Source: SG8-39 sp032125995 (GTDB taxonomy: Bacteria > Pseudomonadota > Gammaproteobacteria > Burkholderiales > SG8-39). From it: a DNA stretch of 24,745 nucleotides. The DNA is taken from assembly GCA_032125995.1 (NCBI GenBank), contig JAQBBQ010000186.1, positions 1 to 24,745 of the forward strand, given 5' to 3'. The notes under the pieces are model-generated. The model saw nothing but the letters and a program-made list of their open reading frames with translations, had not been told where the DNA came from and made no database searches. This document shows, one piece after another, positions 8,195 through 16,249 of this stretch. Positions within the stretch are counted from its first letter, which is position 1; each line of letters begins with the position of its first letter. A program made the position numbers and the translations under genes.

Positions 8195-9714
8195 GTCGCG
8201 GGCGCCACCGGCCAGGGATTCTGCGTGGGCCAGGCGTCGGCGCGCCAGCGGCCGTCGCGCAACACGGCTTCGAGCGACACGGCGCTGTCGGCATGACCTC
8301 CCATCGCACGATAGGCTGCCGCCGGCAGAGTGAATTCGATCGGCAGCACCAGCGCCGGCGTCGGCACGTAGCCGAAGGAACGCTCGGGCATGCGCAGGAC
8401 GTCGACCATCACGGTGATGCCGCCGCCCGGCCAGACGTACACCGGCGCGCCGCCGCAGGTGACGCGGGTGATCAACTCTTTCACCGAGTGGGTGAGGCGC
8501 ACCGGATTTTCGGTGACGCCGGCGCGCAGGCTGCCGCCCGCGCCGCCCATGAAGAGGACGCTGGCGAGCGCCGGCTCGCAGTTCTCCGCAATCCGGTCGA
8601 CCACGCTACGCACCGGCTCGGGCATCGGCGCCTTCACCGGCTTGAGCGCCGCGTCGAGCACGAACCATTCGGCGTCCTCGCCGGTGGTCGAGACCATCAG
8701 CAGCCGCATGCCGGGCCAGGCGGTCTTCGGGTCGATGCGCTCGATGATCGAGAGAGGATCGGTGATGTTGGTGCCACCCCAGCCCTGGCCGGGTTCGGCC
8801 ACCTTGAAGTAGCGTCCGGGCGTCGATTTGCGGCCTCGCACGCGGATGCCCGCGGGGCGCATGTCGAGAAAGCGGCCCGCCTGGTGTTCGGTAAGAACGC
8901 CGGTGATGTGATCGTCGACCACGATCACTTCGTCCGCGTGGCCGAACCATTGCTTGGCGAAAATGCCGATCGTCGCCGAGCCGCAGCCGACGCGCATGCG
9001 GACTTCGGTTTCGCCGTTTACCGTGGGCGCCGCGCCGGCCTGCACGAGGACCGTGGCGCCGCCGTCGATCGACAGTTCGACCGGCTCGCGGTTGGCGAGC
9101 CTGAGCATGGCGTCGCAGGTGACGTTGCCTTCCTTCTTGCTGCCGCCGGTGAGATGGCGCACGCCGCCGAGCGCGAGCATTTGGGAGCCGTACTCGGCCG
9201 TGGTGACGTGCCCGACCTGCTCGCCTTGGGCGCGCACCGCCGATTGCTCGGGGCCGAGAAAGCGGTCGGTGTCGATCTTCAGCTTGAGGCCGCAGTAGCT
9301 GAAGATGCCTTCGGTCACCACGGTAATGACGTCCATGTCCTTCGTCTTCGACGCGACGATGAACGGCGCCGGCTTGTAGTCTGGGTAGGTGGTGGTCGCA
9401 CCGAAGCCGGTGACGAAGGTGTTCGAGGCAGAGATCAGGTGGCCGTCCCAGGGCTTGCCGGGCTGCAGGAAAGGAACCACGTCGCCGCCGCCTTCGATTC
9501 GTCGCTGCAGAATGAGCAGCGGATCGAGGCGCACCAGTCGGCCGTCTTCGTTCGCGTAGCGATCGCAGGCGCCGGCCTGGCCTTTGCGGATGCGGCACAA
9601 GACGGGACAGGCGTCGCAACGCACGATCTCGCCCGTGGCGTTGCCGGTGTTCTCGGTGTCTCCGCTGTCCGGGCTGAGTGCGTCTTCCGGGTCGCGCGAC
9701 AGCGGTTGCGTCAT
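8191..9714 (-). CDS. Iron-sulfur reductase resembling 6-hydroxynicotinate reductase (Hnr)
   Basis: This 507-residue protein has an N-terminal four-cysteine cluster, Cys33-x2-Cys36-x3-Cys40-x9-Cys50, that should hold an iron-sulfur cluster. The remainder contains conserved Gly-rich pieces such as FVTGFGATTTYPDYKP, IDGGATVLVQAGAAP, RVGCGSATIGIF and VLFMGGAGGSLRAGVTENP. I recognise the whole as the family usually named 6-hydroxynicotinate reductase after the Eubacterium barkeri enzyme, which reduces the pyridone ring to 1,4,5,6-tetrahydro-6-oxonicotinate with ferredoxin. The gene lies 4 nt after a molybdenum hydroxylase and overlaps UPF0280 by 4 nt, fitting a ring-degradation operon. The exact heterocycle is unknown. 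Confidence 0.65.
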   Translation of the reverse strand: MTQPLSRDPEDALSPDSGDTENTGNATGEIVRCDACPVLCRIRKGQAGACDRYANEDGRLVRLDPLLILQRRIEGGGDVVPFLQPGKPWDGHLISASNTFVTGFGATTTYPDYKPAPFIVASKTKDMDVITVVTEGIFSYCGLKLKIDTDRFLGPEQSAVRAQGEQVGHVTTAEYGSQMLALGGVRHLTGGSKKEGNVTCDAMLRLANREPVELSIDGGATVLVQAGAAPTVNGETEVRMRVGCGSATIGIFAKQWFGHADEVIVVDDHITGVLTEHQAGRFLDMRPAGIRVRGRKSTPGRYFKVAEPGQGWGGTNITDPLSIIERIDPKTAWPGMRLLMVSTTGEDAEWFVLDAALKPVKAPMPEPVRSVVDRIAENCEPALASVLFMGGAGGSLRAGVTENPVRLTHSVKELITRVTCGGAPVYVWPGGGITVMVDVLRMPERSFGYVPTPALVLPIEFTLPAAAYRAMGGHADSAVSLEAVLRDGRWRADAWPTQNPWPVAPAT

Positions 9715-9718
9715 TGGT

Positions 9719-12499
9719 TCAGTCCTTGGCCGTGGCCATCGTGGCCATCGTGGCGATCGCTGTGCGCAGGCGATGCGGCAGCACCGGCACGCGCGTCATG
9801 CGAACGCCGGTGGCCTGCTCTATCGCGCCGAGGATCGCCGGTGCGGTCGGGATCAGCCCAGGCTCGCCGACGCCCTTTGCGCCGTAGGGTCCGAGCGGTT
9901 CGGCGTCCTCGACGAGGATGCAATGCATCTTCGGCGCGTCGCCGACCGTGGGAATGAGATAGTCGTGCAGGTTTTCGCTTTGACCCGGCAGGTATTCCTC
10001 CATCAGCGCCATACCTAGGCCTTGCAGCGCACCGCCCTGGATCTGCCCCTCGACCTGCGTCGGATTGAGCGCGCGCCCGACATCGTGCGCCGCCCACAAC
10101 TCGAGCACGCGGGTCGTGCCCAGCGCGAGGTCGACCTCGACGCAGGCGATTTGCGCGGCAAAGCCGTAGGTCGCGTAGGGCGCGCCCTGGCCGTTTTCAT
10201 CGGCGGGCGTGGTTGGCGGATCGAAGGTTCCCTCGCCGACCAGCTCGGCGCGCGGCGAGAAGCGGTGCGTGATGCGGTCCTTGCGAAATACGACTTGGCC
10301 ATCTTCGAGCGCAAGACGGTAGCGGCGGTCCTGCCATTCGCCCGCGGGTGCGCCGGCCGCTTCGAATAGCTTGCGGCGCAGGTCGAGCCCGGCAAGCTCG
10401 GCGGCCTTGCCCGAAACGAAGGCCTGGCGCGAGGCGGAGGATTTGCCGGCATCCGCGGTGAGATCGGTGTCGCCCATCACCAGTTTGAAATCCGTCATCG
10501 GCAGGCCGAGCGCGTCGGCGCACACCTGGGTCAGGGTCGTGTTCGAGCCCTGACCGATGTCGACCGCGCCGTTGTAAAAGGTCAGTTCTCCGCGCCGCGA
10601 CAGGGCAATGCGCAGCGTCGATGGATTGGACAGCGCCGTGTTGCCGATCCCGTACCACATGCAGCCGATCCCGGTGCCGCGCCGAAGCGGCGAGCCCTTG
10701 CGCTCTGCATTTGCGTTAAACCGCTCGCAGGCGCGGCGCGACGCCTTCCAATACGGTGCGAGCGCGTCCAGGCAAGCGACGAGTCCGGCAGAATGCGCGA
10801 GCAGCTGCCCGGTCGCGGTGGCGTCGCCCGCCTTGAGCGCATTCAGGCGACGGAACGCGAGCCGGTCCATCTTGATGCGATCGGCGAGCGCATCCATCAT
10901 CGCCTCGTGCGCAATCGCGCCCTGCGGCACGCCGAAGCCGCGGAAGGCGCCGGCCGGATGGCAGTGGCTGAACCAGGCGCGGCCGCGCGCCGAGACGTTC
11001 GGTACTGCGTAGGGGCCACTCGCGTGGATCGGTACGCGCGTGGCCACGGTCGGTCCCCAGCTTGCGTAGGCGCCGGTGTCGAAACGGGCGTCGCAGGCCA
11101 CCGCGCGCAAACGACCATCGGCGTCGCAGCCGAACTTGACCTGCACGCGCGCTGGATGACGCTTGGTGCTCGAGGCCATGCTCTCGGGCCGGTGATAAAC
11201 ACAGGCCACCGGCCGACGCGTAAGCCATGCGGCGAGCGCGACCAGCGGCTGCACCGACAGGTCGAGCTTGCCGCCGAATCCGCCGCCGCAAGCGCTCGGC
11301 ACGATGCGCACCTGCTGCGGAGTGAGGCCCAGCACGAGTGCCACTTCGTCGCGGTCCATGTACGGCGTCTGTGTCGTCACGGTGACTTCGACCCGGTCGC
11401 CGACGCGCTGCGCCCAGCCCGCTTCGGGCTCGATATAGGCGTGCTCGACGAAGCCGGTCTCGAACACGCCCTCGGCGAGCGCAGCGCAGTCGGCAAACGC
11501 CGCGTCGGCATCGCCCTTGCGTACCCATCCGTCGAGCAGCAGATTGCCCGGTTTGTCGGCCTGCACCTCGGGTACGTCTGCGTTCATTGCGGCGTCTAGG
11601 CCGAGCACCGCGGGCAGCAGTTCCCATTCGACGGGAAAGGCGCTCTTATCGAAGGCCTCGAGCGCGGCGCGCGTACCGACAATCGCCGCGATGGCTTCGC
11701 CGCGAAAACGCGCCGCGCCCTCGGCGAGCACGGGTTGGTCCTTGATGTGCGGGTAAATGCCGAAGCCGTTCGACGGTACGTCGCGCGCGGTGAGCACGCG
11801 CTCGATGCCCGGCGTGTCGCGGACGAAGGCCTCGAGGTCGCCGAAGCGGAAGCGCGCGTGATGATGCGGCGAGCGCAGTGCGCGCAGCCACAGTGCGTCG
11901 GGTGGGATGGCGTCGGCGCCGAAACGCTCGGCACCGGTGAGTTTCGCCACGCCGTCGACCTTCGGCACGCGCGTGCCGACTGCCTTCCCGGCGCGCGGCA
12001 CGGGGCGTTCGCTGCCCGTGTGGGTGATGTCCATCACCGCTTCGATGATCTTCTGATAGCCGGTGCAGCGGCACAGCACCCCGCCGAGCGCATCGCGCAC
12101 CTCGGCTTCGCTTGGCGCACGCCGGCGGTGTAGCAAGTCAGTCGCAGCCATCAGCATGCCCGGCGTGCAGATGCCGCACTGCGCGGCGCCGTGACGATGG
12201 AAGGCGCGTTGAAGCTTCGACAGCGTCTTGCCGCGAGCAAGGCCTTCGACCGTAGTTACGGTGCGGCCTTCGACCTGGGCGAGAGGGGTGAGGCAGGCGC
12301 AGACCTGGCGGTCGTCGAGGAGTACGGTGCAGGCGCCGCAATCGCCGGCGTTGCAGCCGATCTTGGTGCCGGTCAGACCCAGGTCGTCGCGCAGCACGTC
12401 GGCTAGGCGCGTGATTGGCGCGGACATCGAACGCACCGTGCGCCCGTTGAGCCGAAACGCGGTCGTCGTCGTCGCAAAATCGGCGCGCGGGCGGTTCAT
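9719..12499 (-). CDS. Xanthine dehydrogenase-family hydroxylase, fused [2Fe-2S] and molybdopterin subunits
   Basis: This 926-residue protein fuses the small iron-sulfur and large molybdenum subunits. Residues 1-160 hold two [2Fe-2S] sites: Cys49, 54, 57, 69 (GCNAGDCGACTV) and Cys108, 111, 143, 145 (CGIC...CRC). The molybdopterin part shows HAYIEPEAG, GGGFGGK (405-411), AFRGFGVPQ (518-526), DIGQGSNT and the catalytic Glu879 in GVGEPGLIP. It should hydroxylate a carbon next to ring nitrogen with water as oxygen source. The start at 12499 gives an ATGA overlap with the FAD-subunit stop; the earlier ATG at 12526 overlaps more. A 9-nt near-repeat at the 3' end makes the odd tail ATMATMATAKD. FAD comes from the adjacent gene. 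Confidence 0.92.
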   Translation of the reverse strand: MNRPRADFATTTTAFRLNGRTVRSMSAPITRLADVLRDDLGLTGTKIGCNAGDCGACTVLLDDRQVCACLTPLAQVEGRTVTTVEGLARGKTLSKLQRAFHRHGAAQCGICTPGMLMAATDLLHRRRAPSEAEVRDALGGVLCRCTGYQKIIEAVMDITHTGSERPVPRAGKAVGTRVPKVDGVAKLTGAERFGADAIPPDALWLRALRSPHHHARFRFGDLEAFVRDTPGIERVLTARDVPSNGFGIYPHIKDQPVLAEGAARFRGEAIAAIVGTRAALEAFDKSAFPVEWELLPAVLGLDAAMNADVPEVQADKPGNLLLDGWVRKGDADAAFADCAALAEGVFETGFVEHAYIEPEAGWAQRVGDRVEVTVTTQTPYMDRDEVALVLGLTPQQVRIVPSACGGGFGGKLDLSVQPLVALAAWLTRRPVACVYHRPESMASSTKRHPARVQVKFGCDADGRLRAVACDARFDTGAYASWGPTVATRVPIHASGPYAVPNVSARGRAWFSHCHPAGAFRGFGVPQGAIAHEAMMDALADRIKMDRLAFRRLNALKAGDATATGQLLAHSAGLVACLDALAPYWKASRRACERFNANAERKGSPLRRGTGIGCMWYGIGNTALSNPSTLRIALSRRGELTFYNGAVDIGQGSNTTLTQVCADALGLPMTDFKLVMGDTDLTADAGKSSASRQAFVSGKAAELAGLDLRRKLFEAAGAPAGEWQDRRYRLALEDGQVVFRKDRITHRFSPRAELVGEGTFDPPTTPADENGQGAPYATYGFAAQIACVEVDLALGTTRVLELWAAHDVGRALNPTQVEGQIQGGALQGLGMALMEEYLPGQSENLHDYLIPTVGDAPKMHCILVEDAEPLGPYGAKGVGEPGLIPTAPAILGAIEQATGVRMTRVPVLPHRLRTAIATMATMATAKD

Positions 12500-13335
12500 G
12501 CGGCGGCGCCCAGTTCGTTCAGACAACGCTGCACCAGAACCTGCGCGGCCTCGCGGCGATAAGCGGCGCTTCCACGCGCGTCGTCGATCGGCTCGAGCGG
12601 TGCGAGGTCCTCGGCGCGGACCCGCGATCCGAGATCCGCGGCCACGGGCGCGCCACGCAGCGCAGCCTCGAGCGCAGGCAAGCGCTGCGCGACCGGGCCG
12701 CAGGCGCCGACCGCGACGCGCGCCGTATTGATCCGGCCACGCTCGTATTCGATCGTGGCCGCCACCATTGCGATGGAGATCACCAGGTAACGCCGGGCAC
12801 CAAGCTTGAGAAAATGGCTGCGTGCTCGCGCACGCGGTTTCGGCACGATCACGGCGGACAGCAGCTCGTCCGCCCGGCGCGCGGTGCGGCGCGGTCCGAG
12901 GATGAAATCACCCAAATTCATCGTGCGCGTGCCGGCGACGCTCGCCAGTTCGACCGCCGCATCGAGCGCGAGCAACGGGGGGACGCCGTCCGCGGCGGGT
13001 GATGCATTGCACAGGTTGCCGGCGACGGTGCCGGAATTCTGGATCTGCGCACCACCGACTTCGCGTGCGGCCTGCTTGAGCGCGTCGAACAGCGGCGGCA
13101 GCCTGGCTTCGATGATCTGAGTCCAGCTCGTCGTCGCGCCGATGCGCCAGCCATGCGGAGTTTCCTGGATTCCGCGCAGCGCATCGAGCGCGGTGATGTC
13201 GAGTACATCGTCGGCGAGCGGGCGGCCGACGCGCGCGGGGTAATGGTCGGTGCCTCCCGCGAGCACCGTCAGCGGGGCCGCGGCCAATCGTTCAAGCGCC
13301 TCTTCAGTGCGTGTGGGCCGAAAGTAAAGGGACAT
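12496..13335 (-). CDS. FAD-binding subunit of the molybdenum hydroxylase (CoxM/XdhB type)
   Basis: The 279-residue product is the medium subunit of the xanthine dehydrogenase family. It has the first FAD loop TVLAGGTDHYPAR (about residues 23-35) and the second QIQNSGTVAGNLCNASPAAD (about 96-115), followed by DFILGPRRT and the CO-dehydrogenase flavoprotein C-terminal domain (FLKLGARRYLVISIAMVAATIE to the end). It passes electrons from the [2Fe-2S] clusters to an acceptor. As first gene of the five-gene unit it reads away from rhlE, and a promoter is expected in the 317-nt gap. Its stop overlaps the next start by 4 nt. No CoxG, XdhC or MoeA-like maturation gene is present in the window. Confidence 0.9.
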   Translation of the reverse strand: MSLYFRPTRTEEALERLAAAPLTVLAGGTDHYPARVGRPLADDVLDITALDALRGIQETPHGWRIGATTSWTQIIEARLPPLFDALKQAAREVGGAQIQNSGTVAGNLCNASPAADGVPPLLALDAAVELASVAGTRTMNLGDFILGPRRTARRADELLSAVIVPKPRARARSHFLKLGARRYLVISIAMVAATIEYERGRINTARVAVGACGPVAQRLPALEAALRGAPVAADLGSRVRAEDLAPLEPIDDARGSAAYRREAAQVLVQRCLNELGAAA

Positions 13336-13652
13336 GCTGCGGGAATGCGTGGAATCCGCGGCAAGTTAGCATGCAGTGCAGGACGCGGCAACGGCGCTCC
13401 TCCAGGGCGGTGTGCGAGCACGTTGCAACAAACTACCCTTACGCCGTCTACGGTCGCCTGAGAAATAGAACGAGACTTTTCCGTCGCTTACGGTTATAGT
13501 CTCGCCGGGTTTCGCAGTGCTTCATCCGGTTGACCTGCACCCGCTTCGTGGTTGTTCTAGAAACGTCCTCGAATTTCCTTACTTAATTGTTATCTGCCTG
13601 AACCGGTTCCCTGGACGCTTGCGTCTGTTGCAGGCTGATTCAGGAGAAACAC
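13336..13652. promoter_or_regulatory. 317-nt divergent control region between the hydroxylase operon and rhlE
   Basis: No convincing gene lies here. The region must carry promoters for the minus-strand operon and plus-strand rhlE. It is less GC-rich than its surroundings near rhlE. Visible items are an imperfect hairpin at 13472-13503, a short hairpin GACG-CTTG-CGTC at 13614-13625 with a CUUG tetraloop in the probable rhlE leader, and AGGAG at 13642-13646. In the frame of rhlE a TGA occurs at 13599-13601 and no ATG or GTG follows it before the conserved protein begins. I see no clear -35/-10 pair that I would defend. Confidence 0.5.
13472..13503. promoter_or_regulatory. Imperfect inverted repeat upstream of rhlE
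   Basis: Outer arms GAGACT (13472-13477) and AGTCTC (13498-13503) are perfect complements. Inside them CCGT (13481-13484) pairs with ACGG (13490-13493), separated by unpaired TTT and TTAT, with loop CGCTT. A TATAGT that could serve as a -10 box overlaps the right arm (13495-13500). It could be an operator or an RNA hairpin in a leader; the sequence does not decide. Confidence 0.35.
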
Positions 13653-13655
13653 ATT
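13642..13655 (+). promoter_or_regulatory. Ribosome binding site and AUU start codon of rhlE
   Basis: AGGAG (13642-13646) is followed by six nucleotides and then ATT (13653-13655), ideal spacing for initiation. No ATG, GTG or TTG is in frame between the upstream stop at 13599 and TTG 13683. Starting at TTG 13683 would remove the FKNLGL segment that RhlE-type helicases have before the Q motif, and that TTG lacks a ribosome site. Confidence 0.65.
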
Positions 13656-15197
13656 AATTCGTCGTTCAAAAATCTCGGCCTTTTGGCCGAGCTGCTCCGT
13701 GCTGTCGACGAGCAGGGTTACACCCAACCCACCCCGATTCAAACCCAGGCCATCCCCGAGGTGCTCGCCGGCCGTGATTTGCTTGGCGCCGCGCAAACCG
13801 GGACCGGCAAGACCGCAGGCTTCGTGCTGCCGCTGTTGCAGCGGCTGCATGAATCAAAACCCAAGGGCGCGCCTGACGGCCGGCGCCCGCCGCGGGCGCT
13901 GATCATCACGCCTACCCGGGAGCTCGCCGCGCAGATCGAAGAGAGCGTGCGGACCTATGGCGCGCACCTGCCGTTCAAGTCGACCATGATTTTCGGTGGC
14001 GTCGGCATGCAGCCACAGGTGGCAGCGCTCCGGCGCGGCGTCGAGATTGTCGTCGCGACGCCGGGTCGGCTGCTTGACCATCTGCAGCGCCGGACCGTCG
14101 ACTTGAGCCGCATCGAGATGCTGGTGCTGGACGAAGCGGACCGCATGCTGGACATGGGCTTCATTCGCGACATTCGTCGCATCCTCGGGCACCTGCCTGC
14201 GCAACGGCAGAACCTGCTGTTTTCCGCCACCTTCTCGAAGGAAATCCGCGAACTCGCGCAAACCTTCCTGCACGACCCGGTGGTGGTTGAAGTGGCGCGC
14301 CGCAACGCGCCATCGGAGCTGGTGAACCAGGCGGCGTATGCGGTGGACTCGGGGCGCAAGCGCGAGTTACTCGCACATTTGGTCTCGACAGGCAGATGGG
14401 AACAGGTGCTGGTGTTTACCCGCACCAAGCATGGTGCGAACCGGCTTGCCGAGCAGCTCGGTCGCGACGGCATTACCGCCGACGCGATTCACGGCAACAA
14501 GAGCCAGTCGCATCGCACGCGCACCCTCGCGGATTTCAAGCGCGGTGAATTGCGGGTGCTGGTGGCGACCGACCTTGCAGCGCGTGGCCTGGACATCGAG
14601 GAGCTGCCGCACGTCGTCAACTACGACATGTCGCATGTGCCCGAAGACTACGTGCATCGCATCGGGCGCACGGGCCGGGCGGGCATTCAGGGCGAAGCAG
14701 TCTCGTTGGTGTGCGCAGAGGAAAAGCCGCTGATGGCGGCGATCGAGCGCTTGCTAAACCGGTCGATCGAGCAACGCATCGTGCCTGGCTTCGAGCCGAC
14801 GCATGGATCGGCGCGCGTGCAGCCGCGTGCGCATCCCGGGCAGCGACCGGGCGGCGGTCGCTCTGGCGAGCGTGGGGCGAAACATCGGCCCACGACCCAG
14901 GGCAATCGAGGGCGCGCGGGGTCTGGATTTTCTGCATCACGCGGACGGCCTGGCGCGGCGCCGCAGGGCGGCGCGAAAGCGGCATCGTCAGACCGCGCCG
15001 GGTCAAACGGCGGGCGGCGGGCTGATGCGCCACGTAGCGGCAAGTGGAACGATCGAAAGCCTGCTGGGCGGGGCGGTGCTGGACGACGTTCCGCGACGCC
15101 AACCGATGGGCGCGGGGCGAAGTCCGAAGGCCGGCGATCAGGCAAACAAGGTGCCTTCGCCACGCTGGTGGCCGGTGCCCGTCGCCTGATCGGCTGA
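13653..15197 (+). CDS. rhlE: DEAD-box RNA helicase RhlE, predicted AUU start
   Basis: This 514-residue protein (counting from AUU 13653) is an ATP-dependent RNA helicase of the RhlE group, linked in other bacteria to rRNA maturation and RNA remodelling. It shows an upstream aromatic residue in SFKNLGL, Q motif GYTQPTPIQ, motif I AQTGTGKT (47-54), PTREL, TPGRL, DEAD (160-163), SAT (191-193), and the C-terminal RecA motifs TDLAARGLDIEELP and HRIGRTGRAG. Residues from about 385 on form a long Gly/Arg-rich low-complexity tail that likely binds RNA, ending LVAGARRLIG. The start is the unusual part: ribosome site and homology both point to ATT. Such starts (infC, pcnB) are repressed by IF3, so expression may be tied to translation status. 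Confidence 0.93.
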   Translation: MNSSFKNLGLLAELLRAVDEQGYTQPTPIQTQAIPEVLAGRDLLGAAQTGTGKTAGFVLPLLQRLHESKPKGAPDGRRPPRALIITPTRELAAQIEESVRTYGAHLPFKSTMIFGGVGMQPQVAALRRGVEIVVATPGRLLDHLQRRTVDLSRIEMLVLDEADRMLDMGFIRDIRRILGHLPAQRQNLLFSATFSKEIRELAQTFLHDPVVVEVARRNAPSELVNQAAYAVDSGRKRELLAHLVSTGRWEQVLVFTRTKHGANRLAEQLGRDGITADAIHGNKSQSHRTRTLADFKRGELRVLVATDLAARGLDIEELPHVVNYDMSHVPEDYVHRIGRTGRAGIQGEAVSLVCAEEKPLMAAIERLLNRSIEQRIVPGFEPTHGSARVQPRAHPGQRPGGGRSGERGAKHRPTTQGNRGRAGSGFSASRGRPGAAPQGGAKAASSDRAGSNGGRRADAPRSGKWNDRKPAGRGGAGRRSATPTDGRGAKSEGRRSGKQGAFATLVAGARRLIG

Positions 15198-15202
15198 GCA
15201 GC

Positions 15203-15228
15203 GCGCGGCGTCGTGCGCGAAGCCGCGC
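15203..15228. terminator. GC-rich hairpin between convergent rhlE and TIGR03084 genes
   Basis: GCGCGGC (15203-15209) and GCCGCGC (15222-15228) form a perfect 7-bp stem with a 12-nt loop in the 40-nt gap between two convergent genes. No T-run follows on either strand, so intrinsic termination would be weak. It may be a bidirectional RNA end or merely GC-rich symmetry. Confidence 0.35.
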
Positions 15229-15237
15229 CGGACCGAG

Positions 15238-16068
15238 TTACCGTCTGGCGCTGGACCTGAACGGCGTCGCCGATCGAAGAACCCGCATGCCCGGGGCCGG
15301 TGGATCGCGTGGCGGGCCGGCAAAGCACTGCGCGAAGGACATCCAGCGTGCGGCTGCATCGCCTACGACGACGAGTCGGGTATCGGCGATGTTCCGCACC
15401 TGCGTGACGACCTGACAAAAGTCGACCGCGGCCCCTGAGATGCGGTTCGAATCGGAATCCGCATTCCATTTCCAAATCTGACCCGAAGGCGCTGTCAGGC
15501 GTACATGGGGTGGATCTGCAGGCACGTCCAGCTTTCGGTTCATGAAGCTCCAGCCGAAGGTATTGACGCCCATCACGGCAATGCTCTTGATGCGGTCCTT
15601 GTCGACGCGGTCGACGCCCATCAGATCGTAGATCGCCTGGCCATGGGCCCAGGTTTCCATCAGCCGCGCCGAAATGCTCGATCGAACGCTCATGGTTGGG
15701 CCGAACCACGTCAGGCGTTGCTTCGGATCCGCCTGGCTCCAGGCTTCCCCCATCGCAACAAAATACGCATGCCATTTGGCGAGCAGCGCGCGTCCCTTGA
15801 GACCCTCGAGCAGCCCGTCGGTTACCGCGACCAGATCATCGTTCTCCACGCGCGCCGCCTGTAGTTCAGCAGAGATGCGTTCGAATTCAGGTTTGTCCCG
15901 CAGCGAGTGGTCGGCCAGCAGGTTGAAGAAGTGCAGATGGGCCAGGATGTCGTTCAAGGTCCATTGTTTGAACTGGGTCGGCGTGTCGAAGTCCTGTTCG
16001 GTCAGCGGCTCGAGCAGGTCGAACAGCGCAGTGCTCTCGTCACGAAAGTCGATGGCTTCTTGCAGCAT
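15238..16068 (-). CDS. TIGR03084-like DinB/maleylpyruvate isomerase-fold protein
   Basis: The 276-residue product looks like the TIGR03084 group within the DinB / mycothiol-dependent maleylpyruvate isomerase superfamily. The N-terminal four-helix bundle includes LFDLLEPLTEQDFDTPT and QWTLNDILAHLHFFN, and a later helix reads SISARLMETWAHGQAIYDLMG. His44 (or His46), Glu138 and His142 are placed to form the metal site of this fold. A C-terminal SCP2-like or accessory domain follows. The start at 16068 was chosen because the conserved helix begins there; the earlier in-frame ATG at 16152 adds unlike sequence. Activity is not known. It diverges from the selenoprotein gene, 181 nt away, and might share a control region with it. 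Confidence 0.75.
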   Translation of the reverse strand: MLQEAIDFRDESTALFDLLEPLTEQDFDTPTQFKQWTLNDILAHLHFFNLLADHSLRDKPEFERISAELQAARVENDDLVAVTDGLLEGLKGRALLAKWHAYFVAMGEAWSQADPKQRLTWFGPTMSVRSSISARLMETWAHGQAIYDLMGVDRVDKDRIKSIAVMGVNTFGWSFMNRKLDVPADPPHVRLTAPSGQIWKWNADSDSNRISGAAVDFCQVVTQVRNIADTRLVVVGDAAARWMSFAQCFAGPPRDPPAPGMRVLRSATPFRSSARR

Positions 16069-16153
16069 GATCTTGTGTTCTCGGTTTTGTGTGCCAAAAG
16101 GCGATTGCCCACCGCCAAACGCCGCGGGGCTCGAGCACAGATCTGCCCGCACT

Positions 16154-16181
16154 TTTGCGATGCGCCCGCGATCGCTATAGA
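16154..16181 (+). promoter_or_regulatory. Candidate sigma70 promoter for the selenoprotein gene
   Basis: TATAGA (16176-16181) resembles a -10 box, with TTTGCG (16154-16159) 16 nt or TTGCGA (16155-16160) 15 nt before it as a weak -35. It lies about 70 nt upstream of the selenoprotein ATG in the divergent region. The match is modest and unsupported by data. Confidence 0.3.
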
Positions 16182-16249
16182 GTAGTCCATGCGGCCGGCT
16201 GCCCGGCGGCGCAGGTGGTCTTCAGGCGACGAAAAACGGAGGTAGGACG

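Noticed and set aside
9728..9760. Three near-identical 9-nt units (GTGGCCATC type) at the 3' end of the molybdenum hydroxylase gene.
   Set aside because: A short in-frame microrepeat that only lengthens a non-conserved tail (ATMATMATAKD); probably slippage without function.
7864..9957. A 697-codon open frame on the plus strand.
   Set aside because: It lies opposite the Hnr-like and UPF0280 genes, which have motifs, coupling overlaps and sensible lengths; the plus-strand product is Arg/Ala-rich and featureless.
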